NCBI GenBank assembly: GCA_049718765.1
Contig: JBNARI010000012.1
Location: forward strand, 1 to 54,006
DNA from: JBNARI01 sp049718765
GTDB lineage: Bacteria; Bacillota; Sulfobacillia; DUMF01
DNA length: 54,006 nt
Direction: 5' to 3'
The notes below the pieces were generated by a model. The model was not told where the DNA came from, made no database searches, and was given only the letters and a program-made list of their open reading frames with translations. Within the stretch, counting starts at the first letter, position 1. Each line of letters opens with the position of its first letter. The translations under genes and the position numbers were made by a program. Below, piece after piece: positions 25,234 to 34,180 of the stretch.

Positions 25234-25857
25234 ATGAATGGACTTGGTGGGGAGCTGACGCGGGGAATCGTCAAGGAAAACCCGTTGCTCAGGTTGATGA
25301 TTGGGCTTTGCTCGGCTCTGGCGGTGTCAGTCAAGCTTGAAAGCTCTTTGTTCATGAGCATTGCAGTCATATTCGTGCTGACCATGTCCAACATAGTGGT
25401 GTCAGCCCTGAGGAAGGTCACACCCGAAAACATCAGGATACCCATATTCATCGTGGTGGTCTCCTCATTTACCACAATTGTGGATTTGGTGCTAAAGGCG
25501 TACTTCCCGGGCATCTACGCCAGGCTGGGCGTGTGGATCCCCCTGATCGTCGTGAACTGCATCATCCTCGGAAGGGCTGAAGCCTATGCCTACAGGAACA
25601 GCGTGGTGCGCTCGGCCATGGACGGGCTTGGCATGGGCTTGGGCTATACTGCTGTATTGTTGGTCATGGGTTTCGTGAGGGAGTTGTTGGGGAGCGGGAG
25701 CATAACTGTGTTGGGAGCAAAGCTCCTCGACTTAGGTCCAAGGTTTGAGCCCCCGATTCTGGCCATAACTTTCCCGGGGGCATTTCTAACCTTCGGTTTA
25801 CTCATGGCCCTACTCAACAAGTTCGAAGCTTGGCAAAAGGGGAGGGGGAAATGCTAA
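25234..25857 (+). CDS. rnfE: Rnf complex membrane subunit RnfE
   Basis: RnfE is an integral membrane subunit homologous to RnfA and NqrD. The 207 residues begin MNGLGGELTRGIVKENPLLR, characteristic of RnfE, and include VNCIILGRAEAYA with the cysteine thought to ligate the intramembrane iron-sulfur centre with RnfA. ATG 25234 was chosen because GAGGGGG lies about 10 nt upstream and the protein then starts as its relatives do; an in-frame ATG at 25201 would overlap rnfD. The stop abuts rnfA. Confidence 0.95.
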   Translation: MNGLGGELTRGIVKENPLLRLMIGLCSALAVSVKLESSLFMSIAVIFVLTMSNIVVSALRKVTPENIRIPIFIVVVSSFTTIVDLVLKAYFPGIYARLGVWIPLIVVNCIILGRAEAYAYRNSVVRSAMDGLGMGLGYTAVLLVMGFVRELLGSGSITVLGAKLLDLGPRFEPPILAITFPGAFLTFGLLMALLNKFEAWQKGRGKC

Positions 25858-26475
25858 ATGGACCTCGGTCGGTACTTCCTGATATTCTTGGCAACCTTCC
25901 TGGTGCAGAACATCCTCCTCATCAGGTTCATCGCGCTGTGCTCCTTCTTTGGCATTTCCACCTCGGTGGAAACGTCAGTGGGCATGAGCCTTGCAGTTAT
26001 ATTCGTGATGATGATATCCAGCACCCTAACATGGGTGCTTTGGAACTTCGTGTTGGCGCCCTTGGGAATAGGCGAGTTCCTGTATATACCATCTTTCATC
26101 CTAGTAATTGCTTCTTTCGTACAGCTTGAGGAGCTGTTCATAAAGAAGGCTGCGCCCGCGCTTTACAGGGCTATGGGCATTTACCTGCCTTTGATTACCA
26201 CCAACTGCGCTGTGCTTGCCGCGGCTACCGAAGTTGCCAAACCAGGTTTCATCAAGCTGTCTGTGGCGTACCACTATACCCTGCCCGAGGCTTGGGTATA
26301 CACCCTGGGAGTGGCTCTGGGCTACAGTGCAGCGCTGCTCGTGTTTGCCACAATCAGAGAGCGCGTGGACTCTGCCCCGGTGCCGGCGGTGTTTAAGGGA
26401 TACCCAATCGCCTTCGTGACAGCTTCGCTGATGTCTCTGGCGCTCACAGGCTTTGCTGGACTTTTCGGGATATAG
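25858..26475 (+). CDS. rnfA: Rnf complex membrane subunit RnfA
   Basis: RnfA is an integral membrane subunit homologous to RnfE and NqrE (205 aa, six hydrophobic helices). LVQNILLIRFIALCSFFG and LITTNCAVL are family hallmarks, the cysteine of TTNCA being the iron ligand candidate. The ATG starts immediately at the rnfE stop. RnfA and RnfE together form the ion-conducting core in structures of related complexes. Confidence 0.96.
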   Translation: MDLGRYFLIFLATFLVQNILLIRFIALCSFFGISTSVETSVGMSLAVIFVMMISSTLTWVLWNFVLAPLGIGEFLYIPSFILVIASFVQLEELFIKKAAPALYRAMGIYLPLITTNCAVLAAATEVAKPGFIKLSVAYHYTLPEAWVYTLGVALGYSAALLVFATIRERVDSAPVPAVFKGYPIAFVTASLMSLALTGFAGLFGI

Positions 26476-26487
26476 TACAAGGGGTGG

Positions 26488-27321
26488 ATGAAGTTGGTGC
26501 TCACGTACGCAATAGCAACCATGGGCCTCATGGGCCTGGTTTTCGGGGCGTTGCTGGCGCTTGCCTCTAAGAAGTTCGCGGTGGAGACTGACCCGCGGGT
26601 AGGGGAGATCAGGTCTGTCTTGCCTGGCGCAAACTGTGGTGCCTGTGGCTTTCCAGGATGTGACGCCCTGGCGGAAGCCATTGCGGCTGGCAAAGCACCT
26701 GTAGACGCCTGCAAGGCAGGGGGTCCCAGCGTGACCGCTAAAGTAGCCCAGGTGATGGGAGCAACCGTGGAGCTTCCCAAGAGGCGAATGGTTGCGCTGG
26801 TGAAATGCATTGGGGATAGGGAAAGGGCTCGTGGGCGTGGTGAATACGCGGGAGTTCCCACGTGCCGGGCAGCAGTGCTTGCTGGGGGCGGGCACAAGGA
26901 GTGCTTGTACGGGTGCCTGGGGTTTGGCGATTGCGTGAGGGCATGTGCCTTTGACGCCATCAAGGTTGGGCCCGGGGGCATTGCGGTGGTGGACCCTGCA
27001 AAGTGCACTGCCTGTGGCAAGTGCGTGTCTGCATGTCCCAGGGGAATAATAGAGATTGTCCCTGCGGACCAGCACGTGCATGTGATGTGCAGGAACCAGG
27101 AGAAAGGCGCCGTAACCAGGAAACAATGCTCCGTTGGCTGCATCGCTTGCCAGGCTTGCGTGAGGGCATGTCCCAGGGAAGCAATCAAGGTGGAGAGCAA
27201 TGTAGCGGTAATCGACTACTCCAAGTGTGACGACTGTGGCACTTGTGCCACAAAGTGCCCGGTGAAAGTGATTTCCCCAAAGCCAGCAAAGGCCCTGGAG
27301 GAAAATGCGGCTGCCTGCTAA
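26488..27321 (+). CDS. rnfB: Rnf complex subunit RnfB (ferredoxin-accepting Fe-S protein)
   Basis: RnfB accepts electrons from reduced ferredoxin. An N-terminal membrane helix is followed by GANCGACGFPGCDALAEA, the RnfB-type cluster domain. Then come four cysteine motif groups: CLYGC/GFGDCVRAC, CTACGKCVSACP, CSVGCIACQACVRACP and CDDCGTCATKCP. They indicate several [4Fe-4S] clusters, as in clostridial RnfB. It is 277 aa with ATG 26488 after AAGGGGTGG. It is the last gene of the operon; no terminator hairpin is obvious immediately after it. Confidence 0.96.
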   Translation: MKLVLTYAIATMGLMGLVFGALLALASKKFAVETDPRVGEIRSVLPGANCGACGFPGCDALAEAIAAGKAPVDACKAGGPSVTAKVAQVMGATVELPKRRMVALVKCIGDRERARGRGEYAGVPTCRAAVLAGGGHKECLYGCLGFGDCVRACAFDAIKVGPGGIAVVDPAKCTACGKCVSACPRGIIEIVPADQHVHVMCRNQEKGAVTRKQCSVGCIACQACVRACPREAIKVESNVAVIDYSKCDDCGTCATKCPVKVISPKPAKALEENAAAC

Positions 27322-27728
27322 CTTGCTGCGGTTTGCCGGCTGGCGGTTACCAACACTGGGGATATCATGGGTCGGGAGAGGGCGGGTAGGGCGTTCGCAC
27401 CAGGACCGGGGCAGGTGGTTTGTGCCCAAAGCAGGCGCTGGGTGAGTAACTTTACGCGTGATGACCCATCTTGCTTGGTCTAGGATCCAGGGTTGGGGCT
27501 GACCTGTGTGGCACGCAGGAGGGGGTGCCTGGTGGTGAGCGTAGACCTAATAGTGCCCGGAACTTGATGTGTCGGGAGACGTCATTCTAATTGGGACAGG
27601 CCCGGCGCGGGAGTTTTCGAGGATGGTACACTGTTATCGACTTGTGGGGCTTAGGGTGAACCATCAGGCTTTCGTGTGGCAGTGGGGGACGTACCCGGTT
27701 TGGCACATGGGCAGTTTGAGGTGAGGGT
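27322..27728. other. Gene-poor 407-bp interval after rnfB
   Basis: No RNA family, terminator or recognised protein is seen. The only candidate coding stretch is the 51-codon frame at 27569-27724. A strong GGAGGGGG at about 27520 precedes GTG codons whose frames close within a few codons, which fits a decayed gene. I found no convincing promoter for DUF4321/maf here. Confidence 0.4.
27569..27724 (+). CDS. Doubtful short ORF (51 aa) upstream of DUF4321
   Basis: GTG-started frame encoding a peptide with GDVILIGTGPAREF and a tryptophan-rich end (FVWQWGTYPVWHMG). The composition looks protein-like and the stop falls 4 nt before the next gene, but no ribosome binding site is seen and no family is recognised. 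It may be the remnant of a longer gene. Confidence 0.2.
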   Translation: MSGDVILIGTGPAREFSRMVHCYRLVGLRVNHQAFVWQWGTYPVWHMGSLR

Positions 27729-27992
27729 GTGACAAGGGTGAGGCGTACCAGGAGTCCAGGTGTATCAACGGTGGTCGTTGTGATCCTCGCCTTGAGCATT
27801 TGTGGGGGTGTTCTTGGAGAGCTTGTGGGCAGGTACTTGCCCTTATTTGGGAAAACGACTGCCATTGGAATTGAACCACCGTTCACCGTTGATCTCTTTG
27901 TTGTGAAAGTGAGCCTGGGCTTAGTTTTCAGGCTCAACCTGGGATCTGTGCTTGGGGCACTAATTGGTGTGGTGCTGGTGGCAAGGTCGTAG
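27729..27992 (+). CDS. Small membrane protein, DUF4321 family
   Basis: An 87-aa protein with two hydrophobic helices (STVVVVILALSICGGVLGEL and a C-terminal LGSVLGALIGVVLVA) separated by a short extracytoplasmic stretch. Size, the GGVLGELVGRYLP motif and location directly before maf match DUF4321, a conserved Firmicutes protein of unknown role commonly found at the head of the maf-radC-mreB cluster. Confidence 0.75.
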   Translation: MTRVRRTRSPGVSTVVVVILALSICGGVLGELVGRYLPLFGKTTAIGIEPPFTVDLFVVKVSLGLVFRLNLGSVLGALIGVVLVARS

Positions 27993-28002
27993 GTGATTTC
28001 AC

Positions 28003-28605
28003 TTGAAAAGGATTGTGCTTGCGTCATCTTCACCCAGAAGACAACAGTTGCTTTCCCAAATTGGATTGGATTTTTCAGTTGTGCCAAGTCTGGTTGAGGA
28101 ATCCACTGTCATGGGTGAGGACCCTGTTCAGGTGGCCCAGGGCCTTGCTTTGAGCAAGGCCAGAGAGGTGGCCAGCAGGGTAGGGGATAGCCTGGTGATT
28201 GGAGCAGACACCGTGGTGGTGCTGGGGGACGAGATCTTGGGCAAGCCAGGCTCGCCGCGAGAAGCTGAGCTCATGCTAGCAAAACTTCAAGGACGATGGC
28301 ACGTGGTTGTGACTGGAGTCGCAGTGGTTGACGGCTCCAGCGGCGAATTTGAAGTGGGCCATGAGTGTACCCGCGTACACGTAAGACAACTGGGTGAAGA
28401 CGAAATTGCGTTCTACGTGAGCACTGGCGAGCCTCTGGATAAGGCCGGTGCCTACGGGATACAAGGTCTTGGTGCACTGCTCGTGGACAGGATCGAGGGT
28501 TGTTATCACAACGTGGTGGGTTTGCCTCTTGCAAGGCTCTGTAAAATACTGGAACGTTTTGGGGTAAAATTATTAATTGGTGAGGGGCGCCGCACATCTG
28601 GGTAA
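28003..28605 (+). CDS. maf: Maf/YhdE nucleoside triphosphate pyrophosphatase
   Basis: Maf hydrolyses dTTP/UTP or modified nucleotides to monophosphates and is linked to septum formation. The 200 aa begin KRIVLASSSPRRQQLL (the SSSPRR substrate loop). They continue with VIGADTVVVLGDEILGKP containing the catalytic aspartate and KAGAYGIQGLG, all typical. It uses TTG as start. The stop is 11 nt before radC, in the usual maf-radC-mreB order. Confidence 0.95.
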   Translation: MKRIVLASSSPRRQQLLSQIGLDFSVVPSLVEESTVMGEDPVQVAQGLALSKAREVASRVGDSLVIGADTVVVLGDEILGKPGSPREAELMLAKLQGRWHVVVTGVAVVDGSSGEFEVGHECTRVHVRQLGEDEIAFYVSTGEPLDKAGAYGIQGLGALLVDRIEGCYHNVVGLPLARLCKILERFGVKLLIGEGRRTSG

Positions 28606-28616
28606 GGGGGATCAGT

Positions 28617-29318
28617 TTGCATCGCACCATAAAGCAGCTGCCCGAAGACGAGCGCCCCAGGGAGAGGATGATCACGCACGGAGCTGCCTCCCTTTCTGAC
28701 GCGGAGCTTTTAGCGGTTATCCTGGGGTCTGGGGGACCCGGGGAGTCAGCCATAGAGCTTGCAAGGCGGGTGTTGGGAGGAGGGGGCATCAACGGGCTGT
28801 GCGACCTTGCCAGGATGGATGTGCTGGACCTTATCAAGGTGAAAGGAGTAGGCAAGGCCAAAGCTTGCAGGATTAAGGCAGCAATTGAGTTTGGGGCTCG
28901 GGTGCTTTCCAGACAAAGGCAGCTAGCTACCATAAGGTGTGCTGCCGACGTATACAGCCTGATGATGCCTCGCTTGAGCTACCTGGACAGGGAGCATTTC
29001 GTTGTGGTATTACTAAGTACCAAGAACCAGGTGCTGGGTACCGAACTTGTGTCCGTGGGAAGCCTTAACTCTTCTCTGGTGCACCCCAGGGAGATCTTCA
29101 AAACTTGCGTGAAGAGGAGTGCCGCTTCGGTAATACTCGTGCACAACCACCCGAGCGGAGATCCGTCGCCGAGTCCCGAAGACGTTATGGTGACGAAGAG
29201 GCTAATAGAAGCAGGCCGGATCATGGGAATTGAAGTGCTGGATCACGTCATCATTGGGGACGGCAGGTACATAAGCCTAAGGGAATCGGGGATCGAATGG
29301 TCAGGGAGGAGCACATGA
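28617..29318 (+). CDS. radC: RadC/YicR JAMM-domain protein
   Basis: A 233-aa protein of the RadC family. It has an N-terminal helix-hairpin-helix part (LDLIKVKGVGKAKACRIKA) and a C-terminal JAB/MPN domain with metal-binding HNHPSGDPSPSPED (HxH...D). Once called a DNA repair protein, its real role is unclear. TTG 28617 follows GGGGATC. The TGA stop overlaps the mreB ATG. Confidence 0.93.
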   Translation: MHRTIKQLPEDERPRERMITHGAASLSDAELLAVILGSGGPGESAIELARRVLGGGGINGLCDLARMDVLDLIKVKGVGKAKACRIKAAIEFGARVLSRQRQLATIRCAADVYSLMMPRLSYLDREHFVVVLLSTKNQVLGTELVSVGSLNSSLVHPREIFKTCVKRSAASVILVHNHPSGDPSPSPEDVMVTKRLIEAGRIMGIEVLDHVIIGDGRYISLRESGIEWSGRST

Positions 29319-30349
29319 TGCTAGATTTCATTTACAGCTATTTCTCTCGGGATATTGGCATTGACCTGGGCACTGCGAACACCGTGGTTCACGTAAAGGG
29401 CCGGGGAATCGTGCTCCAGGAGCCCTCAGTGGTTGCCCTAGATCGGGAGACCCGCGCAATCTTGGCCGTCGGGGAAGAAGCCAAACAGATGATTGGTAGG
29501 ACCCCAGGCAACATTGTGGCCATAAGGCCCATGAAGGACGGGGTCATAGCGGATTTCGACGTTACCCAGGCAATGCTCAAGTACTTCATCAAGAAGGCGC
29601 ACCCCAGGGGCCTCGTGAAGCCAAGGATAGTCATTGGGGTTCCCAGTGGTGTGACTGAGGTGGAGAGGAGGGCTGTAATTGAAGCTGCCCTCCAGGCTGG
29701 TGCTAGGGAAGCCTATCCCATTGAGGAGCCAATGGCAGCAGCAATTGGGGCGGGCCTGCCGGTGCATGAACCCACTGGGAACATGGTGGTGGACATTGGT
29801 GGAGGCACCACCGAGGTGGGCATCATATCCCTGGGGGGTATTGTCACCTGCCGTTCCATTCGGGTAGCGGGCGATGAAATGGATGAGGCTATCATCAACT
29901 ACGTCAAGCGCACGTACAACCTCATGATTGGTGAGCGCACTGCAGAGGAAGTCAAGATACGCATTGGGTCCGCGTATCCCATCAACGACGGCGAAACCAT
30001 GGAAGTGAGGGGCAGGGACCTAGTAACAGGCTTGCCAAAGACGCTTAAGGTGACGGCAGAAGAGGTTAGGAAGGCTCTGGCGGAGCCAGTGGCTGCGATT
30101 ATCGATGCCATCAAGGTGACGCTGGAAAAGACCCCGCCAGAGCTTGCGGCGGACATCATGGACAGGGGAATAGTGCTCACCGGAGGCGGCTCAATGCTCC
30201 GAGGCTTAGACAGGCTGGTGTCCGAGCAGACTGGAATGCCTGTCCACATCGCGGAAGAGCCGCTGCTATGTGTGGTGAGGGGCACGAGCAAAGTGCTTGA
30301 AGATATTGGCATATTGAGGAGGCTGGCTCAAAACTCAAGGAAGCCTTGA
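29315..30349 (+). CDS. mreB: Rod-shape actin homologue MreB
   Basis: MreB forms membrane-bound filaments that guide the elongation machinery. The 344 aa contain the actin-like phosphate-1 motif DIGIDLGTANTVVHVKG, the connect region, phosphate-2 VVDIGGGTTEVGIISLGG and adenosine motif GIVLTGGGSMLRGLD. ATG 29315 (GGGAGGAG just upstream) is the better start; an upstream GTG adds six residues. It heads mreBCD-mrdA, indicating rod-shaped cells. Confidence 0.97.
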   Translation: MMLDFIYSYFSRDIGIDLGTANTVVHVKGRGIVLQEPSVVALDRETRAILAVGEEAKQMIGRTPGNIVAIRPMKDGVIADFDVTQAMLKYFIKKAHPRGLVKPRIVIGVPSGVTEVERRAVIEAALQAGAREAYPIEEPMAAAIGAGLPVHEPTGNMVVDIGGGTTEVGIISLGGIVTCRSIRVAGDEMDEAIINYVKRTYNLMIGERTAEEVKIRIGSAYPINDGETMEVRGRDLVTGLPKTLKVTAEEVRKALAEPVAAIIDAIKVTLEKTPPELAADIMDRGIVLTGGGSMLRGLDRLVSEQTGMPVHIAEEPLLCVVRGTSKVLEDIGILRRLAQNSRKP

Positions 30350-30358
30350 GGATGGGGT

Positions 30359-31219
30359 GTGGTTGTGGGTAACTTCGTGAAGCACCGCTGGCTTGTGCTG
30401 GGCACCGTAGCGGTGCTTTTTGCTTTCACGCTGGTGGCACGTACATCCAGCATGGCGCAGGAGCCTGGCACGGTGTCCCGAGTGGTGGTGGCGATTGGGC
30501 TGCCGGTGCAAAAAGGGATTCGGGCTATCGCCAGGGGAGTTGGATCGGTTGGGTCTCTGGTGGCCAGCATTGCCGCAAGGGAAAGTGAGCTTGAAATGCT
30601 CAGAAAGAAGGCGGACTCTGCCCAAGCGCTAGCCGCCAGAGTGATAGAACTGGAACAGGAGGTCAACCGCCTGCGCACGCTCTTGGGATACACTCCCGAT
30701 CCCAGCGTCAAAGCGGTGGTTGCTTCAGTGGTGGCCAGGCATCCTGATAGCTGGTTTGCCAAGGTGTACATAGACAGGGGATCACTGGATGGAGTGAGCA
30801 AGAACCACCTGGTGGTCACCGATTCTGGGCTCGTGGGCAGGGTGACTGCGGTTTACCCTACGGCTGCCAGAGTTTCTCTGGTGATCGATCCAGAGGTGGA
30901 CACAGGAGCCTTGGTACAAAGATCTGGAGAACCAGGGCTGGTGGTGGGTGCCATGTCCAGCGCCAGGATGCTTCACTTGAGGCTGTTTTCCCGGGACGCT
31001 GACGTTAAGCCGGGGGATACGGTGGTCACTTCTGGGCTGGGGGTCACTTTCCCCAGGGGTGTCGTCATTGGGTACGTGAAGGAAGTGCGATTCGAGGAAA
31101 ATGGGCTGGTCAAAGTGGCAGATGTACTGCCGTGTGTGGATTACAACCGTCTGAGCGAGGTGTTGGTGCTTCAACCCCAGGGGAGACGGGGCCAGTTGGA
31201 TGTGGAGGGACTCAAGTGA
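30359..31219 (+). CDS. mreC: Rod-shape determining protein MreC
   Basis: A bitopic membrane protein of 286 aa: an N-terminal transmembrane helix (WLVLGTVAVLFAFTLVA), a coiled coil at about 65-110 (AARESELEMLRKKADSAQ), then two beta-barrel domains with DSWFAKVYIDRGSLDGVSKN and GDTVVTSGLGVTFPRGVVIG, which are MreC hallmarks. It bridges MreB and the PBP2/RodA synthases. Start GTG 30359 (GTG 30365 possible). Its TGA overlaps the mreD GTG. Confidence 0.93.
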   Translation: MVVGNFVKHRWLVLGTVAVLFAFTLVARTSSMAQEPGTVSRVVVAIGLPVQKGIRAIARGVGSVGSLVASIAARESELEMLRKKADSAQALAARVIELEQEVNRLRTLLGYTPDPSVKAVVASVVARHPDSWFAKVYIDRGSLDGVSKNHLVVTDSGLVGRVTAVYPTAARVSLVIDPEVDTGALVQRSGEPGLVVGAMSSARMLHLRLFSRDADVKPGDTVVTSGLGVTFPRGVVIGYVKEVRFEENGLVKVADVLPCVDYNRLSEVLVLQPQGRRGQLDVEGLK

Positions 31220-31701
31220 TTTACCCATTTGTTGCTGCGCTAGTGGGGGTATACTTTGAAAGCACCCTCCCCGACTGGTTGTGCCTTGCAGGCAGGAAGC
31301 CCGACCTCACGTTGAGCTTTTGCATTGCGGTTTCAGCGTTTCACGGGCCCTACCGTGGCGCAGTGTTAGGAGGGTTTGCCGGGACCGTTATTGACGCCAT
31401 GATGGGCAGGTACGTTGGGGCCAACGCCCTTTCTTTCGCGTGCGCGTGCTTGGTGGTAGGGTGGCTGGCCAGGGATTACTTGAGGGTTAGCCCTTTGCTG
31501 GGTATGAGCTGTGGCCTCATTGGGGGTGCTATGAAGCATGCCTTGCAGGCTGTGGCGCTTCGCACAGGTGGGCTGGTGGTTCCATTCACGACTGTCCTAG
31601 GAACCGTGATAATTGGTTCCCTTTGGAACTGTCTGCTTGTGCCTGTGTGGCTGCGGATGGTTCAGTGGTTTGAGGAGAAGAGGGATGCGGGCAGGAAATG
31701 A
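31216..31701 (+). CDS. mreD: Rod-shape determining protein MreD
   Basis: A 161-aa polytopic membrane protein with five or six hydrophobic helices (YPFVAALVGVYFEST, GAVLGGFAGTVIDAMMG and others). GGFAGTVIDAMMGRYVGANAL fits MreD. GTG 31216 overlaps the mreC stop as GTGA, so a longer upstream reading is unlikely. The end overlaps mrdA as ATGA. Family conservation is low; context makes the call firm. Confidence 0.88.
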   Translation: MIYPFVAALVGVYFESTLPDWLCLAGRKPDLTLSFCIAVSAFHGPYRGAVLGGFAGTVIDAMMGRYVGANALSFACACLVVGWLARDYLRVSPLLGMSCGLIGGAMKHALQAVALRTGGLVVPFTTVLGTVIIGSLWNCLLVPVWLRMVQWFEEKRDAGRK

Positions 31702-33491
31702 CCCTTGAAGAACTGCAAAGAAGGGTTGCAGTGTTCCTCATAATAGTGGTTGCTTTGACGTTCCTACTGGGGTTGCGCCTGGTGAACTTGCAGCTGGTGC
31801 AGGGGGAGCGATTTGAGCAGCTGTCCCTGGGAAACAAACTTAGAGTGGTTCCGCTGGTCGCGCCCAGAGGGCAAATACTGGATGCAAATGGGCAGCCCTT
31901 GGCTTTGAGCAAGCCCGCATTTTCTGTATCCATAATGCTTTTGAAACCAGACGAGGCTGTGGAAAGCGCCAGGAAACTGGCGCCGCTCTTGGGGAAGGAC
32001 CCTAACGAACTGGTGGAGAAGGTCAAGCTTGGGCAAAGGCTGAGGCCCTTTGATCCAGTGAAAGTAGCGTCGAGTATTTCCCCGGAAATACACACCAAGA
32101 TTGCCGAAATGATGGACGAGCTACCGGGGGTAGTGATCGAAGCGGAACCCATTAGGTCTTATCCCCAGGGGAGCCTTGCTGCCCATGTGCTGGGGTATGT
32201 GCACGAGATAAGTCAGGAGCAGCTTTCTTTGCCGAGATTTCGGGACTATAAGCCCGGAGACATTGTCGGACAGTTCGGCCTCGAGTCATATTACGAACAA
32301 GTGCTACGGGGCCAAAACGGTGGCAAGCAAGTTGAAGTGGACGCCCTAGGTCACCCAAGATCCATCCTGGGCAGGCAGGAACCGGTGCCAGGCAACACAA
32401 TAGTCACGACCCTGGACATGAACCTCCAGCGAGTGGCAGAAAAGGCTTTGTCCGACCAGCTGAGCAAGCTCCGGGAAACCCAGGGGCTGCGTAATGCCAA
32501 GTCTGGCGCTGTGGTAGTATTGAATGTGCGAACCGGAGCAGTGCTGGCGCTGGTTAGCCTTCCCGCCTTCGATCCCAACGAGTTTGCAACCGGAATCTCG
32601 TCGGCCAAATACCAAGAGCTCCAAAGGCAAAACGCGTTTATCAATCGGGCTATCAGCGCAGCGTACCCCCCGGGATCGACGTTCAAGATGGTCACTGCGC
32701 TGGCAGCCTTGGAGGAAGGCAAGCTGGCTCCGGACGAAGTGGTGTTTGATCCGGGCTACCACTGGGCAGTGCCTTCACTGCACTGCTGGGCTGCTTCTGG
32801 GCATGGCGCTGTAGACCTGGTGAGGGCAATCAAGGAGTCATGTAACGTGTTCTTCTACGAAATGGGCAGGAGACTTGGATTGGACCTCCTTGCCAAATAC
32901 GGTGCCAAGTTCGGCCTTGGGAGGCCTACGGGTATTGATCTTTACGGTGAATCCAGCGGGTTGCTTCCAACCACGGAGTGGAAGAAAAGGACGTTCAAGC
33001 AGGACGTGTTGATGGCAGAAAACATGATGGCGGGGATGGGTCAAACGTTCCACATTTACACTCCAATCCAGCTGGCAAACTACGTGGCCACGATTGCTAC
33101 GGGGGTACGCCATAAGCCGTACATTGTGCAGAAAGTGGTGTCTCCAGAAGGGAAGGTGCTCGAAGAAAGAACTCCAGTGGTGGAGGAAACCCTCGATGTT
33201 AACCCAAATTACCTGTCCCTTGTGCGCAAGGGCATGCTTGAAGTGACCATGCCAGGGGGCACAGCTGGTGGGGTGTTTGCCGGGTTCCCAGTCAAGGTGG
33301 CTGGTAAGACTGGGACAGCCGAAAATCCCCAAGGGGACGACCATGCTTGGTTTGTGGCCTACGCGCCCTTTGACGCTCCCGAGGTCGCGGTTTGCGTGCT
33401 CATAGAGCAAGGGGGGCATGGTTCGTCAGCAGCAGCTCCTGTTGCCCGCGCTGTGCTGGAACAGTATTTTGGGATTACGCGGGCAGGCTGA
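31698..33491 (+). CDS. mrdA: Penicillin-binding protein 2, elongation transpeptidase
   Basis: Class B penicillin-binding protein that crosslinks peptidoglycan during side-wall growth. The 597 aa have an N-terminal membrane anchor (VFLIIVVALTFLLGLRLV) and a dimerisation/pedestal domain. The transpeptidase domain has STFK at Ser327-Lys330, the SCN-like motif in ESCNVFFYEMG and KTG at 537-539 (VAGKTGTAEN). It is coupled to mreD by an ATGA overlap. RodA, its glycosyltransferase partner, is encoded 1.8 kb downstream after minCDE. Confidence 0.95.
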   Translation: MTLEELQRRVAVFLIIVVALTFLLGLRLVNLQLVQGERFEQLSLGNKLRVVPLVAPRGQILDANGQPLALSKPAFSVSIMLLKPDEAVESARKLAPLLGKDPNELVEKVKLGQRLRPFDPVKVASSISPEIHTKIAEMMDELPGVVIEAEPIRSYPQGSLAAHVLGYVHEISQEQLSLPRFRDYKPGDIVGQFGLESYYEQVLRGQNGGKQVEVDALGHPRSILGRQEPVPGNTIVTTLDMNLQRVAEKALSDQLSKLRETQGLRNAKSGAVVVLNVRTGAVLALVSLPAFDPNEFATGISSAKYQELQRQNAFINRAISAAYPPGSTFKMVTALAALEEGKLAPDEVVFDPGYHWAVPSLHCWAASGHGAVDLVRAIKESCNVFFYEMGRRLGLDLLAKYGAKFGLGRPTGIDLYGESSGLLPTTEWKKRTFKQDVLMAENMMAGMGQTFHIYTPIQLANYVATIATGVRHKPYIVQKVVSPEGKVLEERTPVVEETLDVNPNYLSLVRKGMLEVTMPGGTAGGVFAGFPVKVAGKTGTAENPQGDDHAWFVAYAPFDAPEVAVCVLIEQGGHGSSAAAPVARAVLEQYFGITRAG

Positions 33492-33553
33492 CAAATAGAA
33501 GGAATTGGAAAACTACCATCGAATCCAGAATTGGGGCGGGGGCAGTTGCAAGT

Positions 33554-34180
33554 ATGTCGGAAAGCGTTGTTCTCAAGGGAACAAAAGAGGGACTCATGAT
33601 TGTGCTGAACGGTGCTAACGATTTCCAAGAGCTCAAGGAGCAGCTGAGGGAAAAGCTGGAGGCAAACGCCAGGTTCTTCAATGGCGCTGGATTGATCCTG
33701 GCCGCTGGCAACAGGGATTTCACTCGAGACCAGGTTGAGGAGTTGAAGACCCTGATTGGAAACACCTGTGGGGGGAAGTTGGTCAAAGTGGTTCCTGCAG
33801 GGGAACCTGGGTCTGGTCGCGAAGACCAGCCTTCGAAGAAGGCATTGATCCTCAAACGCACTGTGCACTGCGGGCAGGAAGTGCTGTACGATGGAGATGT
33901 GGTAATCGTAGGGGACGTGAACCCAGGGGCCGAGGTGGTTGCCTCAGGCGACATATTGGTGATGGGTTCGCTGAGGGGGATGGCTCATGCTGGTGCCCTT
34001 GGGGACCAGAACGCAATTATCGCCGCCCTGAGGCTCGAACCATTGCAGCTCAGGATAGGCCCGTTCATTTCCCGGTCGCCCGACGGGGACCGCGCCAGTT
34101 CTGGTCGACCTGAAGTGGCCATGGTGAAGGACGGAGTGATCGTCATAGAAGACCTGCTGGAGGTGTATCGCAATGGGTGA
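33554..34180 (+). CDS. minC: Septum site-determining protein MinC
   Basis: MinC inhibits FtsZ assembly away from midcell. The 208 aa have an N-terminal domain (LKGTKEGLMIVLNGANDF) and the right-handed beta-helix C-terminal domain (VIVGDVNPGAEVVASGDILVMG, quoted in part; GMAHAGALGDQNAIIAAL) that binds MinD. ATG 33554 lies after GGGCGGGGGCAG. The last 8 nt overlap minD. Confidence 0.93.
   Translation: MSESVVLKGTKEGLMIVLNGANDFQELKEQLREKLEANARFFNGAGLILAAGNRDFTRDQVEELKTLIGNTCGGKLVKVVPAGEPGSGREDQPSKKALILKRTVHCGQEVLYDGDVVIVGDVNPGAEVVASGDILVMGSLRGMAHAGALGDQNAIIAALRLEPLQLRIGPFISRSPDGDRASSGRPEVAMVKDGVIVIEDLLEVYRNG

Noticed and set aside
26101..27429. Long minus-strand open frame (442 codons) opposite rnfB and rnfA
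   Set aside because: It is the antisense of clear rnfA/rnfB coding sequence. The product is rich in His/Cys/Pro/Arg without any domain, and its length is explained by the repeated cysteine motifs and codon bias of rnfB.
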